DNA of 64,000 bases from Brevibacillus sp. DP1.3A (GCF_013284245.2 NZ_CP085876.1:5518501-5582500); one strand, 5' to 3'; positions 6,742-14,914 are shown, counted from the stretch's first letter. A program made the numbers and translations. The notes: generated from the letters alone by a model not told the origin.

Positions 6742-7128
6742 TTATAGATTATTAACGGACAAACTATAGTTGACAGTTTCACCAAGTCTCAATACTTTAA
6801 GATAATACTTTTGACCAGCCACTACTTCAATATCCATTGGTATCTCCATGAAAGCATTTCGAATATATGTAGTGTCAGAGTCATATAACCCAACGGCTGC
6901 AATCCCAGTTGGTGCTGTAAGTAAAACACGTACTTGTCCAGTTTTGTTAGCTACAAAAACAAAAATATCTTCATCATCACTTTTGTCAACTTGACCTGAA
7001 ATGCTAGCGTCAACCGCCAATGAATTAGCTGTTTCGAAAGTATTGTTCGATTCTGTTTCCGAGCTTGAAGCAAAAGCTGAGGACGATACAGCAAACACAA
7101 GTGTCAATGCTAGTAGAATTTTTTTCAC
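6742..7128 (-). CDS. Secreted PPC (pre-peptidase C-terminal) domain protein
   Basis: A 128-residue exported protein. The N-terminus MKKILLALTLVFAVSSSAFA is a Sec signal peptide with an AxA-type cleavage site near residue 20. The rest, from ESNNTFETANSL through DEDIFVFV to KYYLKVLRLGETVNYSLSV, is a single bacterial PPC beta-sandwich domain, usually appended to secreted proteases; here it stands alone. GGAGG precedes the ATG. The role is unknown; a free-standing PPC may bind cell-surface or extracellular polymers, but that is a guess. Confidence 0.75.
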   Translation of the reverse strand: MKKILLALTLVFAVSSSAFASSSETESNNTFETANSLAVDASISGQVDKSDDEDIFVFVANKTGQVRVLLTAPTGIAAVGLYDSDTTYIRNAFMEIPMDIEVVAGQKYYLKVLRLGETVNYSLSVNNL

Positions 7129-7160
7129 AATGATTGCCTCCTATATTATGGAATAGAACG

Positions 7161-7189
7161 AATGTACCATTATTTTCAATTTTTGTCAA
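7161..7189 (-). promoter_or_regulatory. Promoter of the PPC-domain gene
   Basis: On the minus strand TTGACA and TACATT are separated by 17 bases, about 30 bases upstream of the start codon. Confidence 0.65.
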
Positions 7190-7255
7190 AATATAAAGTT
7201 TTTTGAATTTATTTGTTGATTTTTGTAAACTATACTGACTTTTTGTCGAAGGATA

Positions 7256-7294
7256 ACAAAAAAAGCCCCATCCCCAAAGGGACGGGCCTCTTTT
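7256..7294 (-). terminator. Terminator of the dicarboxylate symporter gene
   Basis: GAGGCCCGTCCC pairs with GGGGATGGGGCTT around a TTT loop, then a T run on the minus strand. Confidence 0.8.
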
Positions 7295-7318
7295 CCACAT
7301 ACATCTTTCAAGCAGATT

Positions 7319-8485
7319 TTAAGCCGCTTTCTCCTCGCTCAAACGATCCGTAATCACCGCAATCGCACCATCACCCGTTACGTTACAAGCGGTACCGAAG
7401 CTATCCTGCGCGATGTACAGCGCAATCATCAACGAAGTCAACGTAGTTGTAAATCCGAGCATGGACTCCATCAATCCGAGTGCCGCCATGACTGCTCCGC
7501 CCGGCACACCTGGTGCGGCGATCATCGTTACGCCCAGCATCAAGATGAACGGAAACATCACGCTAAAGGATGTCGTCATGTCATTTAGCATCATGACTGC
7601 CATGGAACAGCTGACAAGCGTAATCGTGCTTCCGGAAAGATGGATCGTCGCACAGAGTGGAACGACGAAATCTGCGATCTTTTCGCTCACACCGTTTTTC
7701 TTGGTTTGATTCAGTGTCACAGGAATGGTGGCCGCAGATGATTGTGTCCCAATCGCGGTAAAGTAAGCGGGAAGCATATTTTTCATCAGCGTGAATGGAT
7801 TTTTGCGTCCCATCTGGCCCGCTACCAAGTACTGCACGAACAGATAGAATAGATGCAAGCCAATAATCATAACGAAAACTTTAACGAACACGGACAAAAT
7901 CATGGTGACTTGTCCACCATAGGTCAGGTTAGAAAATACAGACAGGATATGTAAGGGAAGCAACGGGATAATGACGGAAGCGATCAGCTTCTCTACGATA
8001 TCTCTCAAGTCTACCATCACATTTTGCAGGGCGTTCCCTTTGATGACAGTCGCTCCAAGACCAAGGGTGAAGGCGAGCAACAATGCTGTCATCACACCTA
8101 CAATCGGCGGCATGTCCACGGTAAAGAACGGCTTCACCAGTGCTTTCTCCGGGTTGGCATACTGATTCACCAGTCCACCTACCTCAAGAATGTGTGGAAA
8201 AATACTCGTACTGACCAAATAAGCAAGCGCTCCTGCAAGGATCGTAGACAAGTAAGCAACCCCTGTGGTTATCCCAAGCAAACGCCCTGCCCCTTTGCCC
8301 AGCTCACCAATGCCTGGCGCGATAAATCCAATGATAATCAACGGAATCGCAAATCCGAGGAAATTTCCAAACAGGCCACTAAATGTAGCCAATCCTTTCA
8401 CAACCCAAATCGGCGAAATGGAACCGATCCCGATCCCAAGGACAATGGCGATCAGAATTTTGGGTAGTAAACCTAACTGTTTCAT
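7319..8485 (-). CDS. Dicarboxylate/amino acid:cation symporter (DAACS, SDF family)
   Basis: A 388-residue membrane protein of the sodium:dicarboxylate symporter family, which imports glutamate, aspartate, C4-dicarboxylates or related substrates with sodium or protons. Family hallmarks seen include the serine-rich reentrant segment AIGTQSSAATIPVTL, the second hairpin region around VPGGAVMAALGL and a C-terminal DSFGTACNVTGDGAIAVI that carries the substrate- and sodium-binding Asn/Asp residues. The substrate is not determinable; the sequence is closer to the Na+/H+-dicarboxylate or serine/threonine branches than to GltP. It is monocistronic, with its own terminator. Confidence 0.88.
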   Translation of the reverse strand: MKQLGLLPKILIAIVLGIGIGSISPIWVVKGLATFSGLFGNFLGFAIPLIIIGFIAPGIGELGKGAGRLLGITTGVAYLSTILAGALAYLVSTSIFPHILEVGGLVNQYANPEKALVKPFFTVDMPPIVGVMTALLLAFTLGLGATVIKGNALQNVMVDLRDIVEKLIASVIIPLLPLHILSVFSNLTYGGQVTMILSVFVKVFVMIIGLHLFYLFVQYLVAGQMGRKNPFTLMKNMLPAYFTAIGTQSSAATIPVTLNQTKKNGVSEKIADFVVPLCATIHLSGSTITLVSCSMAVMMLNDMTTSFSVMFPFILMLGVTMIAAPGVPGGAVMAALGLMESMLGFTTTLTSLMIALYIAQDSFGTACNVTGDGAIAVITDRLSEEKAA

Positions 8486-8630
8486 GACTTGAACCCCCGT
8501 TACGTGTTGGTAAATAATGTCCGCGTGGAATGGACTTTGTCTCTTTTACATGGACGAATGAATATCAAGGTAACACATCCGGGATGTAATTGTCATGAAT
8601 CATAAAAAAGTAATAATATTTAAATTAAAG

Positions 8631-8668
8631 AAAAACCCCCAAGGAGCGTTGCTTACTCACTCGGGGGA
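8631..8668 (-). terminator. Terminator of the BtrH-like gene
   Basis: CCCCCGAG and the CTTGGGGG arm pair on the minus strand and are followed by TTTTTC. Confidence 0.75.
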
Positions 8669-8674
8669 ACGATA

Positions 8675-9607
8675 TTATTTGGTACAAACCGCTTGGCGAA
8701 ATTCTTCTTCGATATCTGTCAGCACGCGCATGGCATCCGCGAGTTCTTTCTCATTCTTTTCTACGGTCAGTGTGTGACAACGTCCGAATTGCTTCGCCTG
8801 CTTCTCTTTGATCGCCGCCAGCTCTGGCTCATGCTTCGAGAAAAATACAGCGAAATCCATCGCTCGCCTCGCCCCTAGCTGGAAAGCAAAATAGGATAAG
8901 TGGCCCATTTCCGCTGGCGAAAGTCCACCTTCATCTTCCATCCGCTTCACTACACGCAAGATCGCTTCCTTTCCGTATAGGATCGAAGGGTTCGGTTCAG
9001 CTGCTGCGCTTTCCTGATAGATCCCTTGGTATAAACGAAGCGCATTTGCAACCAGCTCCTCCTCCGTCGGACTACCTACACGCTTTGGTGCAGTCCAATA
9101 ATGATAGGAAAAGAGGCTATCAAAGATTTTCTCAGCCTTCCACGCCAAGACAAACTGAGACAACGGCAGGCTGACAAAAGGAAAACCTGCGGGATCATGC
9201 ACGTAGATCGCTTGATCATCCATCTCGTACGCAAGAACAAAATGATCAGCACCTCCCAAGTACTGAGCATTTGGGTTATACGTCAGGTAGCCCATATCAA
9301 GCGGTCCGAGTAACACGGGTCCCTTTTCCAAATCGCGCCGTAATTCTGCCAACGGTGGCTCGCCCTCTGCATCTCCTGATCTTTCCGTCCAACGAAAACC
9401 AAGCAGTTCTAGCGCATGACTGACACCACGGTCAGGAATCACTTGTCCGAAATAAATGACTTTTTGCTCCTCATACCAGATGGCTCCGACTCCTACACCG
9501 GAAAGTACCTCGAGTACAGCAGGCGCTACCTTCTCCCCAATTGTCTCCAAAAGCATTGATGATGAATTTGCGTAGCAGTAGTGGCCACTTCCCATATAAG
9601 ATAGCAT
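8675..9607 (-). CDS. BtrH N-terminal domain / DUF4872-type protein
   Basis: A protein of about 310 residues. The N-terminal half (HYCYANSSSMLLETIG, then DADHFVL-like GGADHFVLAYEMDDQAIYVHDP) matches the BtrH N-terminal domain, a papain-like fold named after the butirosin acyltransferase BtrH; the C-terminal helical half fits DUF4872. Cys and His of the fold are present (HYCYAN, ADHFV). I chose ATG 9607 because GAGGGAGAAAGC precedes it; an upstream in-frame ATG lacks a site. It follows a small-molecule kinase gene on the same strand, so the two may act together, perhaps in acyl transfer and phosphorylation of one metabolite. The function is unproven. Confidence 0.7.
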   Translation of the reverse strand: MLSYMGSGHYCYANSSSMLLETIGEKVAPAVLEVLSGVGVGAIWYEEQKVIYFGQVIPDRGVSHALELLGFRWTERSGDAEGEPPLAELRRDLEKGPVLLGPLDMGYLTYNPNAQYLGGADHFVLAYEMDDQAIYVHDPAGFPFVSLPLSQFVLAWKAEKIFDSLFSYHYWTAPKRVGSPTEEELVANALRLYQGIYQESAAAEPNPSILYGKEAILRVVKRMEDEGGLSPAEMGHLSYFAFQLGARRAMDFAVFFSKHEPELAAIKEKQAKQFGRCHTLTVEKNEKELADAMRVLTDIEEEFRQAVCTK

Positions 9608-9700
9608 GCTTTCTCCCTCTTTCTCGTCAATGTATGGCTTACCTATCATTGACTTCGGGTCGCATGTTTTTCTGACAACGCTTTGCAAAATACTTCTCGT

Positions 9701-10684
9701 TTACGCGAAAAATTTTTTGAAAAACTCCATCTTCTCATTCACAAAAGCATCATCCGATTCGCTACTACCCATGATATGAGGATCATGCATGCACAGCCCC
9801 ATTAGCCACAATTGGCGAATGCCTGTCATAAGCGACACCGCAGCCTGATCGTTTCCAGATAAGGGACGAACCTCGGTATATCCTTTTAGGAAAGCACTCC
9901 ATAGCGATTCCACCAGTTCGTCATCTTCTTCGATCAATATTCGGCTCAGCTTGAAAGCGGCTAGATCATACGCCCGCCAGCCATATCCGCACAGGTCGAA
10001 ATCAAAGTGGGTACAGGTGTTGTCCTCGCAAAAATTCGTATTAAAATTCCCTTGAAGGTCTCCGTGGCAAATCCCCCAGTCTAGTCCCGCACGGATATGC
10101 TCGTTCAGCTTGGCTTCCAGCTCAATCGCCAGCTTTTGGAGAAATTGAAAATCCTCCTTCCGATGCTGCAGACGTGCCTCGATGATCGCTAACGGGCGAT
10201 GAATCAACGTCTTGGCATCCCACACCTCGCGAGCTTGTTGTGTGGAAAAACCTTCTGCTTTGACATGCAACTCAGCAACGGTTCTGCCAAACCGTGCGCT
10301 CAGTTCCTCGCTATCGATCTCTTGCTCCTTGCCACAGGCATAAGTGAACAGCGTGCCAAAGCGATTGCCTTCTGCTGCTTGCAGTCTCAAGACATGCTTT
10401 CCTGAGCCGTCCGCAATTGGCACAGAAACCGATACTCCTTGTCTGTTCAAATGAAGCAACAGCTCCATCTCGAACGCGACTGCTGCTTCCTCTGTTCGCC
10501 AATCACTGCGATACAGCCTGAATATTCGTTTTTGATCGATTGTCTCCACGAGGTACGTATCGTTCATGCCTCGAAGCATGTAGTGTACCGTTTGTATTTG
10601 TTCGGTTGGATATGCTTCCTGAAGTACTTTCTGTAATGCTTTTTCACAGATGGTTGAGTAGACGACGGGTAAATGCATAGTCAT
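9701..10684 (-). CDS. Aminoglycoside phosphotransferase-fold kinase
   Basis: A 327-residue protein of the APH/choline kinase/homoserine kinase II superfamily. The catalytic loop HGDLQGNFN (about residues 207-215) and the metal-binding DFD (about 228-230) are intact, as is the N-lobe segment with RIFRLYR. Such kinases phosphorylate hydroxyls on small molecules; the substrate is not known, and it is not a recognisable resistance enzyme. ATG 10684 and ATG 10678 are both possible after AAGGAG. A BtrH-type gene lies 93 bases downstream on the same strand. Confidence 0.8.
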   Translation of the reverse strand: MTMHLPVVYSTICEKALQKVLQEAYPTEQIQTVHYMLRGMNDTYLVETIDQKRIFRLYRSDWRTEEAAVAFEMELLLHLNRQGVSVSVPIADGSGKHVLRLQAAEGNRFGTLFTYACGKEQEIDSEELSARFGRTVAELHVKAEGFSTQQAREVWDAKTLIHRPLAIIEARLQHRKEDFQFLQKLAIELEAKLNEHIRAGLDWGICHGDLQGNFNTNFCEDNTCTHFDFDLCGYGWRAYDLAAFKLSRILIEEDDELVESLWSAFLKGYTEVRPLSGNDQAAVSLMTGIRQLWLMGLCMHDPHIMGSSESDDAFVNEKMEFFKKFFA

Positions 10685-10755
10685 GCTGCTCCTTTTTGCT
10701 AAGTATTAGTAAGTTATTATGGAAGACGTGTGATTGGGGAAAAGGACACTGCAAG

Positions 10756-10795
10756 TAAAAAAGGACCTTGAAGGGCTAAAGGCCGATCAAGGTCT
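10756..10795 (-). terminator. Terminator downstream of bhlA
   Basis: GACCTTGAT and TTCAAGGTC pair on the minus strand and are followed by TTTTTTAC. Confidence 0.75.
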
Positions 10796-10918
10796 GGTAC
10801 AGGCTGCAACGATTTGTCCCCCCTTGCTGAATAAGCTCTTCAAGGAATCGGGCAACATAAGTAATGGATTCGTATTCGTATTCGTCACGCTCATCAGAAG
10901 GTTTGATGTCAAAAAGCG

Positions 10919-11113
10919 TTATTTCTTCACTTTTCCTTTGATCTCGCGCAATTCCTCGAGGATCAGATCATATTTGTCGCTGTATTTGTCCAACAAGTCT
11001 TGTAAGCGCCCCTCGCGCTCGCGATTTGCTTTCATAATATAAAACAACAACCAGACAAACAAAGCAGCAAATGGCCCTTGCTGAAGTAATACGGTTGTTA
11101 CTTGATCTTCCAT
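10919..11113 (-). CDS. BhlA/UviB family holin-like peptide
   Basis: A 64-residue peptide with one N-terminal transmembrane segment (QGPFAALFVWLLFYIM) and a charged helical tail ending REIKGKVKK: the architecture of BhlA/UviB holin-like peptides from prophages and bacteriocin loci. Holins of this type permeabilise the cytoplasmic membrane. AAAGGGGAG precedes the ATG. It diverges from an XRE repressor gene, and the 180-bp interval holds two copies of the same 17-bp palindrome, so it is probably repressed by that regulator. A reading frame in -1 continues past the stop with protein-like composition (see findings). Confidence 0.8.
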   Translation of the reverse strand: MEDQVTTVLLQQGPFAALFVWLLFYIMKANREREGRLQDLLDKYSDKYDLILEELREIKGKVKK

Positions 11114-11177
11114 GTTTGATCTCCCCTTTTGTCACTGTACAGAACGAGTGTTCCTGCACCGTCCTTATCTGTATTTT

Positions 11178-11194
11178 GTACAAAAGGCTTGTAC
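11178..11194. promoter_or_regulatory. Operator palindrome 1 (GTACAA-N5-TTGTAC)
   Basis: GTACAAAAGGCTTGTAC is a perfect 6-bp inverted repeat with 5-bp spacer. A second site of the same form lies at 11250. Both are in the divergent bhlA/XRE intergenic region, as expected for an autoregulated repressor. Confidence 0.7.
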
Positions 11195-11249
11195 ATAATT
11201 CGTTGAAAACAAAATTAATATCCATACTTTTCTTTTTCCCTCTCATTTA

Positions 11250-11266
11250 GTACAATAAATTTGTAC
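11250..11266. promoter_or_regulatory. Operator palindrome 2 (GTACAA-N5-TTGTAC)
   Basis: GTACAATAAATTTGTAC has the same arms and spacer length as the site at 11178, 72 bp away, and lies 28 bases upstream of the XRE start codon. Confidence 0.7.
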
Positions 11267-11293
11267 ATCCTCATAGGAAGGACTGGCACGCTC

Positions 11294-11740
11294 ATGCTAT
11301 CTCAGCGCTTACGCACAGCTCGTAAGACAAAAGGTCTGACCCAGGAAGAGTTGGCAGAGCATGTCTGCACGACCAAGGGGACGATCAGTAACTACGAGAA
11401 CAACCACAGCACACCACCGAATGACATGCTACGGCAATTGGCTGATGTGCTGGACGTCACAACCGATTGGTTGTTGGGCCGCACAGATGAAGTCACAGCC
11501 TATATCCTCCCCGCAACTGAGCAGACAAATCAACGTTCGTTGGACGAGCTCTTGCAGGAAAAGATCGATGACCCAGACGACTACTATTTCCTAGACGGGT
11601 ATCTGGACGCTTCAGAAGAGGAGAAAAAAGAAATTCGCCGCTACTGGTACGACTTGAAGAAACAGTGGAAAGTCCGTAAAGTACGCGAGGAACGACCTCC
11701 GTCTTTGTTTGACATCACGGAAGACATCAAAAAAAAATAA
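11294..11740 (+). CDS. XRE-family transcriptional repressor
   Basis: A 148-residue regulator. Residues 1-60 are a Cro/C1-type helix-turn-helix (LRTARKTKGLTQEELAEHVCTTKGTISNYENNHSTPP, read in segments), followed by a linker and an acidic/basic C-terminal helix region that could be an oligomerisation or protease-sensitive part. I use ATG 11294, with AGGAAGGA upstream. It diverges from a holin-like peptide gene; two GTACAA-N5-TTGTAC palindromes between them are the likely operators. An ImmA/IrrE protease gene follows, the usual partner that inactivates such a repressor. Confidence 0.85.
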   Translation: MLSQRLRTARKTKGLTQEELAEHVCTTKGTISNYENNHSTPPNDMLRQLADVLDVTTDWLLGRTDEVTAYILPATEQTNQRSLDELLQEKIDDPDDYYFLDGYLDASEEEKKEIRRYWYDLKKQWKVRKVREERPPSLFDITEDIKKK

Positions 11741-11744
11741 AAAT

Positions 11745-11768
11745 AACCCCAGTGCGGGGTTTTCTTTT
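11745..11768 (+). terminator. Terminator after the XRE gene
   Basis: AACCCC and GGGGTT pair around a short loop, followed by TTCTTTT. It may uncouple immA expression from the repressor. Confidence 0.65.
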
Positions 11769-11818
11769 CAGCACAAAGCAGAACGTACGTTCCTCACCAT
11801 TCATTTAGGAGGTCCTTG

Positions 11819-12343
11819 ATGCTTCACTCCCTTTTGAAAGAAATCTGCGAACCGCAAACATGGCTCGAGAGTCGCGTGTACTTGTTGCTTCAGCATCACG
11901 GCATCGACCAGCCCGAACAAATCGATCTGCATCTGCTGTGCGAAACGTACGGCATCGAGATCCATCGCATTTGCGGCAGGAGTCGTGCACACGCGCATCC
12001 CTTTTCTCCGGGACGTTATGTCATTGCGGTGGACGAGCGACTCGATCCAGCTACCCAGCGGGTTAAAATCGCGCATGAGCTTGGACATTTGCTCCTTCAT
12101 GAAGGCATTCAGCCCCAAAGCAGCGAATGGATGATTGACTGGCAAGAATCGCAGGCGAATCATTTTGCCGAGCATTTGCTGCTCCCCATCTACATGATGA
12201 GCCCCCTGCTTGCCGATTGCTCGCGATACAACGCTCCGGCTATGTTGGCTCAGCGCTTTCAGGTGCCGATGCCTCTTGCTCGCGCCCGTTTTGAGCGCAT
12301 ACTGAGCCGACTGTATGCCAAAGGCTTTCCCGTCTATGGATAA
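11819..12343 (+). CDS. ImmA/IrrE family metallo-endopeptidase
   Basis: A 174-residue zinc protease of the ImmA/IrrE family. The HELGH motif lies at residues 86-90 (KIAHELGHLLLH) and a second acidic/His region EWMIDWQESQANHFAEHLLLP supplies the third ligand, as in family members. ImmA of ICEBs1 cleaves the ImmR repressor to induce the element; IrrE cleaves the DdrO repressor after DNA damage. The start is ATG 11819, with TTAGGAGG upstream. Its position directly after an XRE gene suggests that the XRE protein is its substrate. Confidence 0.9.
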   Translation: MLHSLLKEICEPQTWLESRVYLLLQHHGIDQPEQIDLHLLCETYGIEIHRICGRSRAHAHPFSPGRYVIAVDERLDPATQRVKIAHELGHLLLHEGIQPQSSEWMIDWQESQANHFAEHLLLPIYMMSPLLADCSRYNAPAMLAQRFQVPMPLARARFERILSRLYAKGFPVYG

Positions 12344-12377
12344 ATTAAGACGCTAGTTATGAAGGAGGCGATACCTG

Positions 12378-12776
12378 ATGAAACGAGTCTTTATTGCCGG
12401 AGATGCATACACGACTCATTTTTTTGATCTCGCCTTGGACCAAGACGAGGAGCTGTCGCTGTTACCCTCCTTGCAGGTAGCCAGCTATCACGTGGCCCGC
12501 TTTGCTCTCATCATGCGAGATGATGGCCTTCGTGGTCTCGGTATTTTTCCCGGAGATGCTCTCTTGATCGCAGACTTTTCGATGGAGCCTGTAAAAGACA
12601 GACCTGTGTTGATCCGACAGGAGGGGCAGTTTCTTGTGCGCATCGCAGCAGACGTCAATCCATTGGAATGTCTGTTTACAACCACACGCGAGCAAGACAC
12701 CCCCATGCTACTCCCCTCGGAAAACATTCGCATTACAGGTGTTGTATCTGGTATTATTCCACGTTCATCATCGTAA
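12378..12776 (+). CDS. S24/LexA-like domain protein without obvious catalytic dyad
   Basis: A 132-residue protein with the fold signature of the LexA/S24 C-terminal domain: DDGLRGLGIFPGDALLIADFS followed by PVLIRQEGQFLVRIAADV. The catalytic Ser that normally precedes GI.xGD is Gly-Leu here, and the usual Lys in the strand after the loop is Arg, so self-cleavage looks lost. ATG 12378 follows AAGGAGGCG. It lies in line with the XRE and ImmA genes and may be a dead co-sensor or assembly domain. The 3' end overlaps the convergent hydrolase gene by 23 bases. Confidence 0.65.
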   Translation: MKRVFIAGDAYTTHFFDLALDQDEELSLLPSLQVASYHVARFALIMRDDGLRGLGIFPGDALLIADFSMEPVKDRPVLIRQEGQFLVRIAADVNPLECLFTTTREQDTPMLLPSENIRITGVVSGIIPRSSS

Positions 12777-13506
12777 CCTCATTAAGCAGCCAATCCTTGA
12801 TTGCTGCCACTGTTTGCTGCCACTGCTCCTGCGGGGTAATGGCAGCAGGCTGGTCGCCCTCCTGCGATCCATAGCTTCCGAACTGGGAGTGATTCCCCCC
12901 TTCTATGGACATGTACACAGTACGATCGGGCAAATATTGCTTGCTCTCCATAAACCTTTCCATATTGATCACTCCATCGCGAGACCCGAGCAAAGACAGC
13001 ACAGGCAAATTCACCTTCTTCAAGTTCCCCTGACTATTCGGATACGCTCCCAGTAAAAACACGCCGTTGATTCGGTCCGGGTGGTTTGCTGCGAATTGAG
13101 CTGCCATAGTACCACCAAGCGAATGTCCTCCGATGACAAACGTTTTATTCGGGTACGCCTTCAATACTTGTGTGGCTCGCGTCATATCACTTACAGCCAA
13201 ATTCAGCGGCATTCGTGCGAGAAAAACATGGTAGCCGGAGCCTGCCAAAGCACGGGCAATCGGTGCATAGCTCTCCGGTTTGACAAGTGCTCCCGGATAT
13301 AAGATGAGTCCCGGTTCGCGTGACTCCCCGCCTTGGAAAATAATCCAGTCATTCGTATCCATGACCGTAATCCCCTCACCGCCTTGCATGGCCGTTAACG
13401 CTGCCTGATCGGGCTGATATGGCTGCAAATACCATATAGCCAGACAAATCGCCCCAAGTGTCACCAATACGAGTGCCTGAAACCATTTTTTGCGCGCTTG
13501 ACTCAT
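12754..13506 (-). CDS. Membrane-anchored alpha/beta hydrolase
   Basis: A 250-residue alpha/beta hydrolase with an N-terminal membrane anchor (FQALVLVTLGAICLAIWYL), so the catalytic domain probably faces outward. The nucleophile elbow is GGHSLGG with Ser129; the acid is probably in GSRDGV and the His in EGGNHSQFG, both near the C-terminus. The substrate is unknown. I chose ATG 13506, with GGTGGG upstream, over GTG 13515. The 3' end overlaps the convergent S24-like gene. Confidence 0.8.
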   Translation of the reverse strand: MSQARKKWFQALVLVTLGAICLAIWYLQPYQPDQAALTAMQGGEGITVMDTNDWIIFQGGESREPGLILYPGALVKPESYAPIARALAGSGYHVFLARMPLNLAVSDMTRATQVLKAYPNKTFVIGGHSLGGTMAAQFAANHPDRINGVFLLGAYPNSQGNLKKVNLPVLSLLGSRDGVINMERFMESKQYLPDRTVYMSIEGGNHSQFGSYGSQEGDQPAAITPQEQWQQTVAAIKDWLLNEVTMMNVE

Positions 13507-13611
13507 CCTACCCACCTCGTTTCCGTTCCCATGTATATGCTACTTATTATGTCTCAAACATAGAAAAAACCGTCAGAGACAAAATCCCGACGGTCTTTGG
13601 TTAAGGCTCCA

Positions 13612-14169
13612 TTAACCTTTTTCCTTCTGCCGCTCACGAAAACGGCGCACCTTCATCAGGTTTCCGCACATTTTGTCATCACACCAGCGGCGCACCCGGT
13701 TGCGGCTTTCATCATAAAACACCCAGCGGCAATCCTCGTTGTCACATATTTTGATTCGCTCCAGATGCTGTGGGGCAAGCAACTCCGCGAAAGAAGCTGC
13801 AATTTGTGCCATGACGAGTGACCATCCCTCTGCTTGGCTGGATTGCTTTTGCCTGTAGCCGCCCTCCTCATCTACATACAACACCTGCGTATGAAAAGGA
13901 GCGAGAGCCAACACTTTGTTCAATTCCACAAGGTCCTCCTCTTGGAATCGGTCTCCACGGATTACGGCCTCTAGCATACGTCTCAAACGCTCCCGCAATT
14001 GCAAAAGAGACGCGGCACACGCCTCATTCATCGGCAGCGGTGCGGTTAGCTTGTATGTCTGCAAAAAGGATGACAGCCATTCCTCTTTCTCCAGACGATT
14101 TTCCCCACGACCAGAACCGCGCCAATCCCGCCAATCACTATTTAAAAAATCGATACAAAGCCAGTCCAT
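13612..14169 (-). CDS. CGNR zinc-finger / ABATE-domain regulator
   Basis: A 185-residue protein with an N-terminal ABATE domain (LCIDFLNSDWRDW) and a C-terminal CGNR zinc finger: CDNEDCRWVFYD, then RRWCDDKMCGNLMKVRRF, giving four Cys ligands. These are stress-linked putative transcription regulators of the DUF1470 family. AGGAGAG precedes ATG 14169; an upstream ATG at 14199 is possible. No operon partner is visible. Confidence 0.8.
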   Translation of the reverse strand: MDWLCIDFLNSDWRDWRGSGRGENRLEKEEWLSSFLQTYKLTAPLPMNEACAASLLQLRERLRRMLEAVIRGDRFQEEDLVELNKVLALAPFHTQVLYVDEEGGYRQKQSSQAEGWSLVMAQIAASFAELLAPQHLERIKICDNEDCRWVFYDESRNRVRRWCDDKMCGNLMKVRRFRERQKEKG

Positions 14170-14337
14170 GTCATCAACTCTCCTGACGAAACCCTTCATT
14201 TTTCTCTCTTGTATGACCATACAGGATATGGTAGTCTTTATTTGTAACTATCGTAATTGAATTAACTGGTTACACAATCATTTCTTACAGCTATTATAGC
14301 GTTTCATCAATCTGTTTCACAGACGAGGAGGAAGCGT

Positions 14338-14832
14338 ATGAATCGGAAGGAATTGCTTTTGCACGGTTGGGAATGTGCCTATGACAAGGAAGACTGGTAT
14401 CCACCCTTAAAAGAAGCGCTTGCCGGAGTATCAGTAGCGGAGGCATGCTGGCGCCCTGTGGGAGAAGCAGCCAACACAATCTGGGAAAACGTCAGCCACC
14501 TGCTTTATTACAAAGAACGCCTGTTGCATCGTCTTTTGGGCACCGAATTTCCTGGCTCCGCTGTGACGAACGATGATACCTTCACCCCATCCGGTGGTCC
14601 AGATGACGAAGACGCTTGGCAAGCTACCCTCTTGCGAATGGAAAGCGTCCATCACCACATTCATGAAAAGCTTTCCTTGCTGACGGATGAAGAGTTAAAC
14701 CAGATGGCTACCTATAAACCCATTTACCAGGCCGTAATGAGTCTTGTCTTGCATGATGCGTTTCATACGGGACAAATCGTCCAAATTCGCAAGCTGCAAG
14801 GCTCCTGGCCTGCCAGACGTTCATTTGAATAA
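14338..14832 (+). CDS. DinB-family protein
   Basis: A 164-residue four-helix-bundle protein of the DinB/YfiT superfamily, putative metal-dependent thiol transferases or hydrolases. Three metal-ligand histidines are plausible: His in ENVSHLLYYKERLL and two in LHDAFHTGQIVQIRKL near the C-terminus. The ATG follows GAGGAGG. It is monocistronic and diverges from the CGNR regulator. The substrate is unknown; bacillithiol-dependent detoxification is a family-based guess. Confidence 0.85.
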   Translation: MNRKELLLHGWECAYDKEDWYPPLKEALAGVSVAEACWRPVGEAANTIWENVSHLLYYKERLLHRLLGTEFPGSAVTNDDTFTPSGGPDDEDAWQATLLRMESVHHHIHEKLSLLTDEELNQMATYKPIYQAVMSLVLHDAFHTGQIVQIRKLQGSWPARRSFE

Positions 14833-14844
14833 CAAAATTTCACA

Positions 14845-14873
14845 TTGATTAATCCCGAACAATCCTTTATAGT
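14845..14873 (+). promoter_or_regulatory. Promoter of the lysine riboswitch-lysP unit
   Basis: TTGATT and TATAGT are separated by 17 bases, about 45 bases upstream of the riboswitch aptamer. Confidence 0.65.
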
Positions 14874-14914
14874 TGTTAAATCACATAATTTCATACATGT
14901 TATCCTCATCTTTC

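Noticed and set aside
11819..12776. The ImmA and S24-like genes as an RM or toxin-antitoxin system
   Set aside because: No nuclease, methylase or typical toxin is adjacent; the HELGH protease beside an XRE gene fits ImmA/ImmR control better.
14164..14260. Antisense frames over the CGNR gene start
   Set aside because: They are low-complexity readings of the opposite strand with no start signals, and the CGNR gene explains the region.
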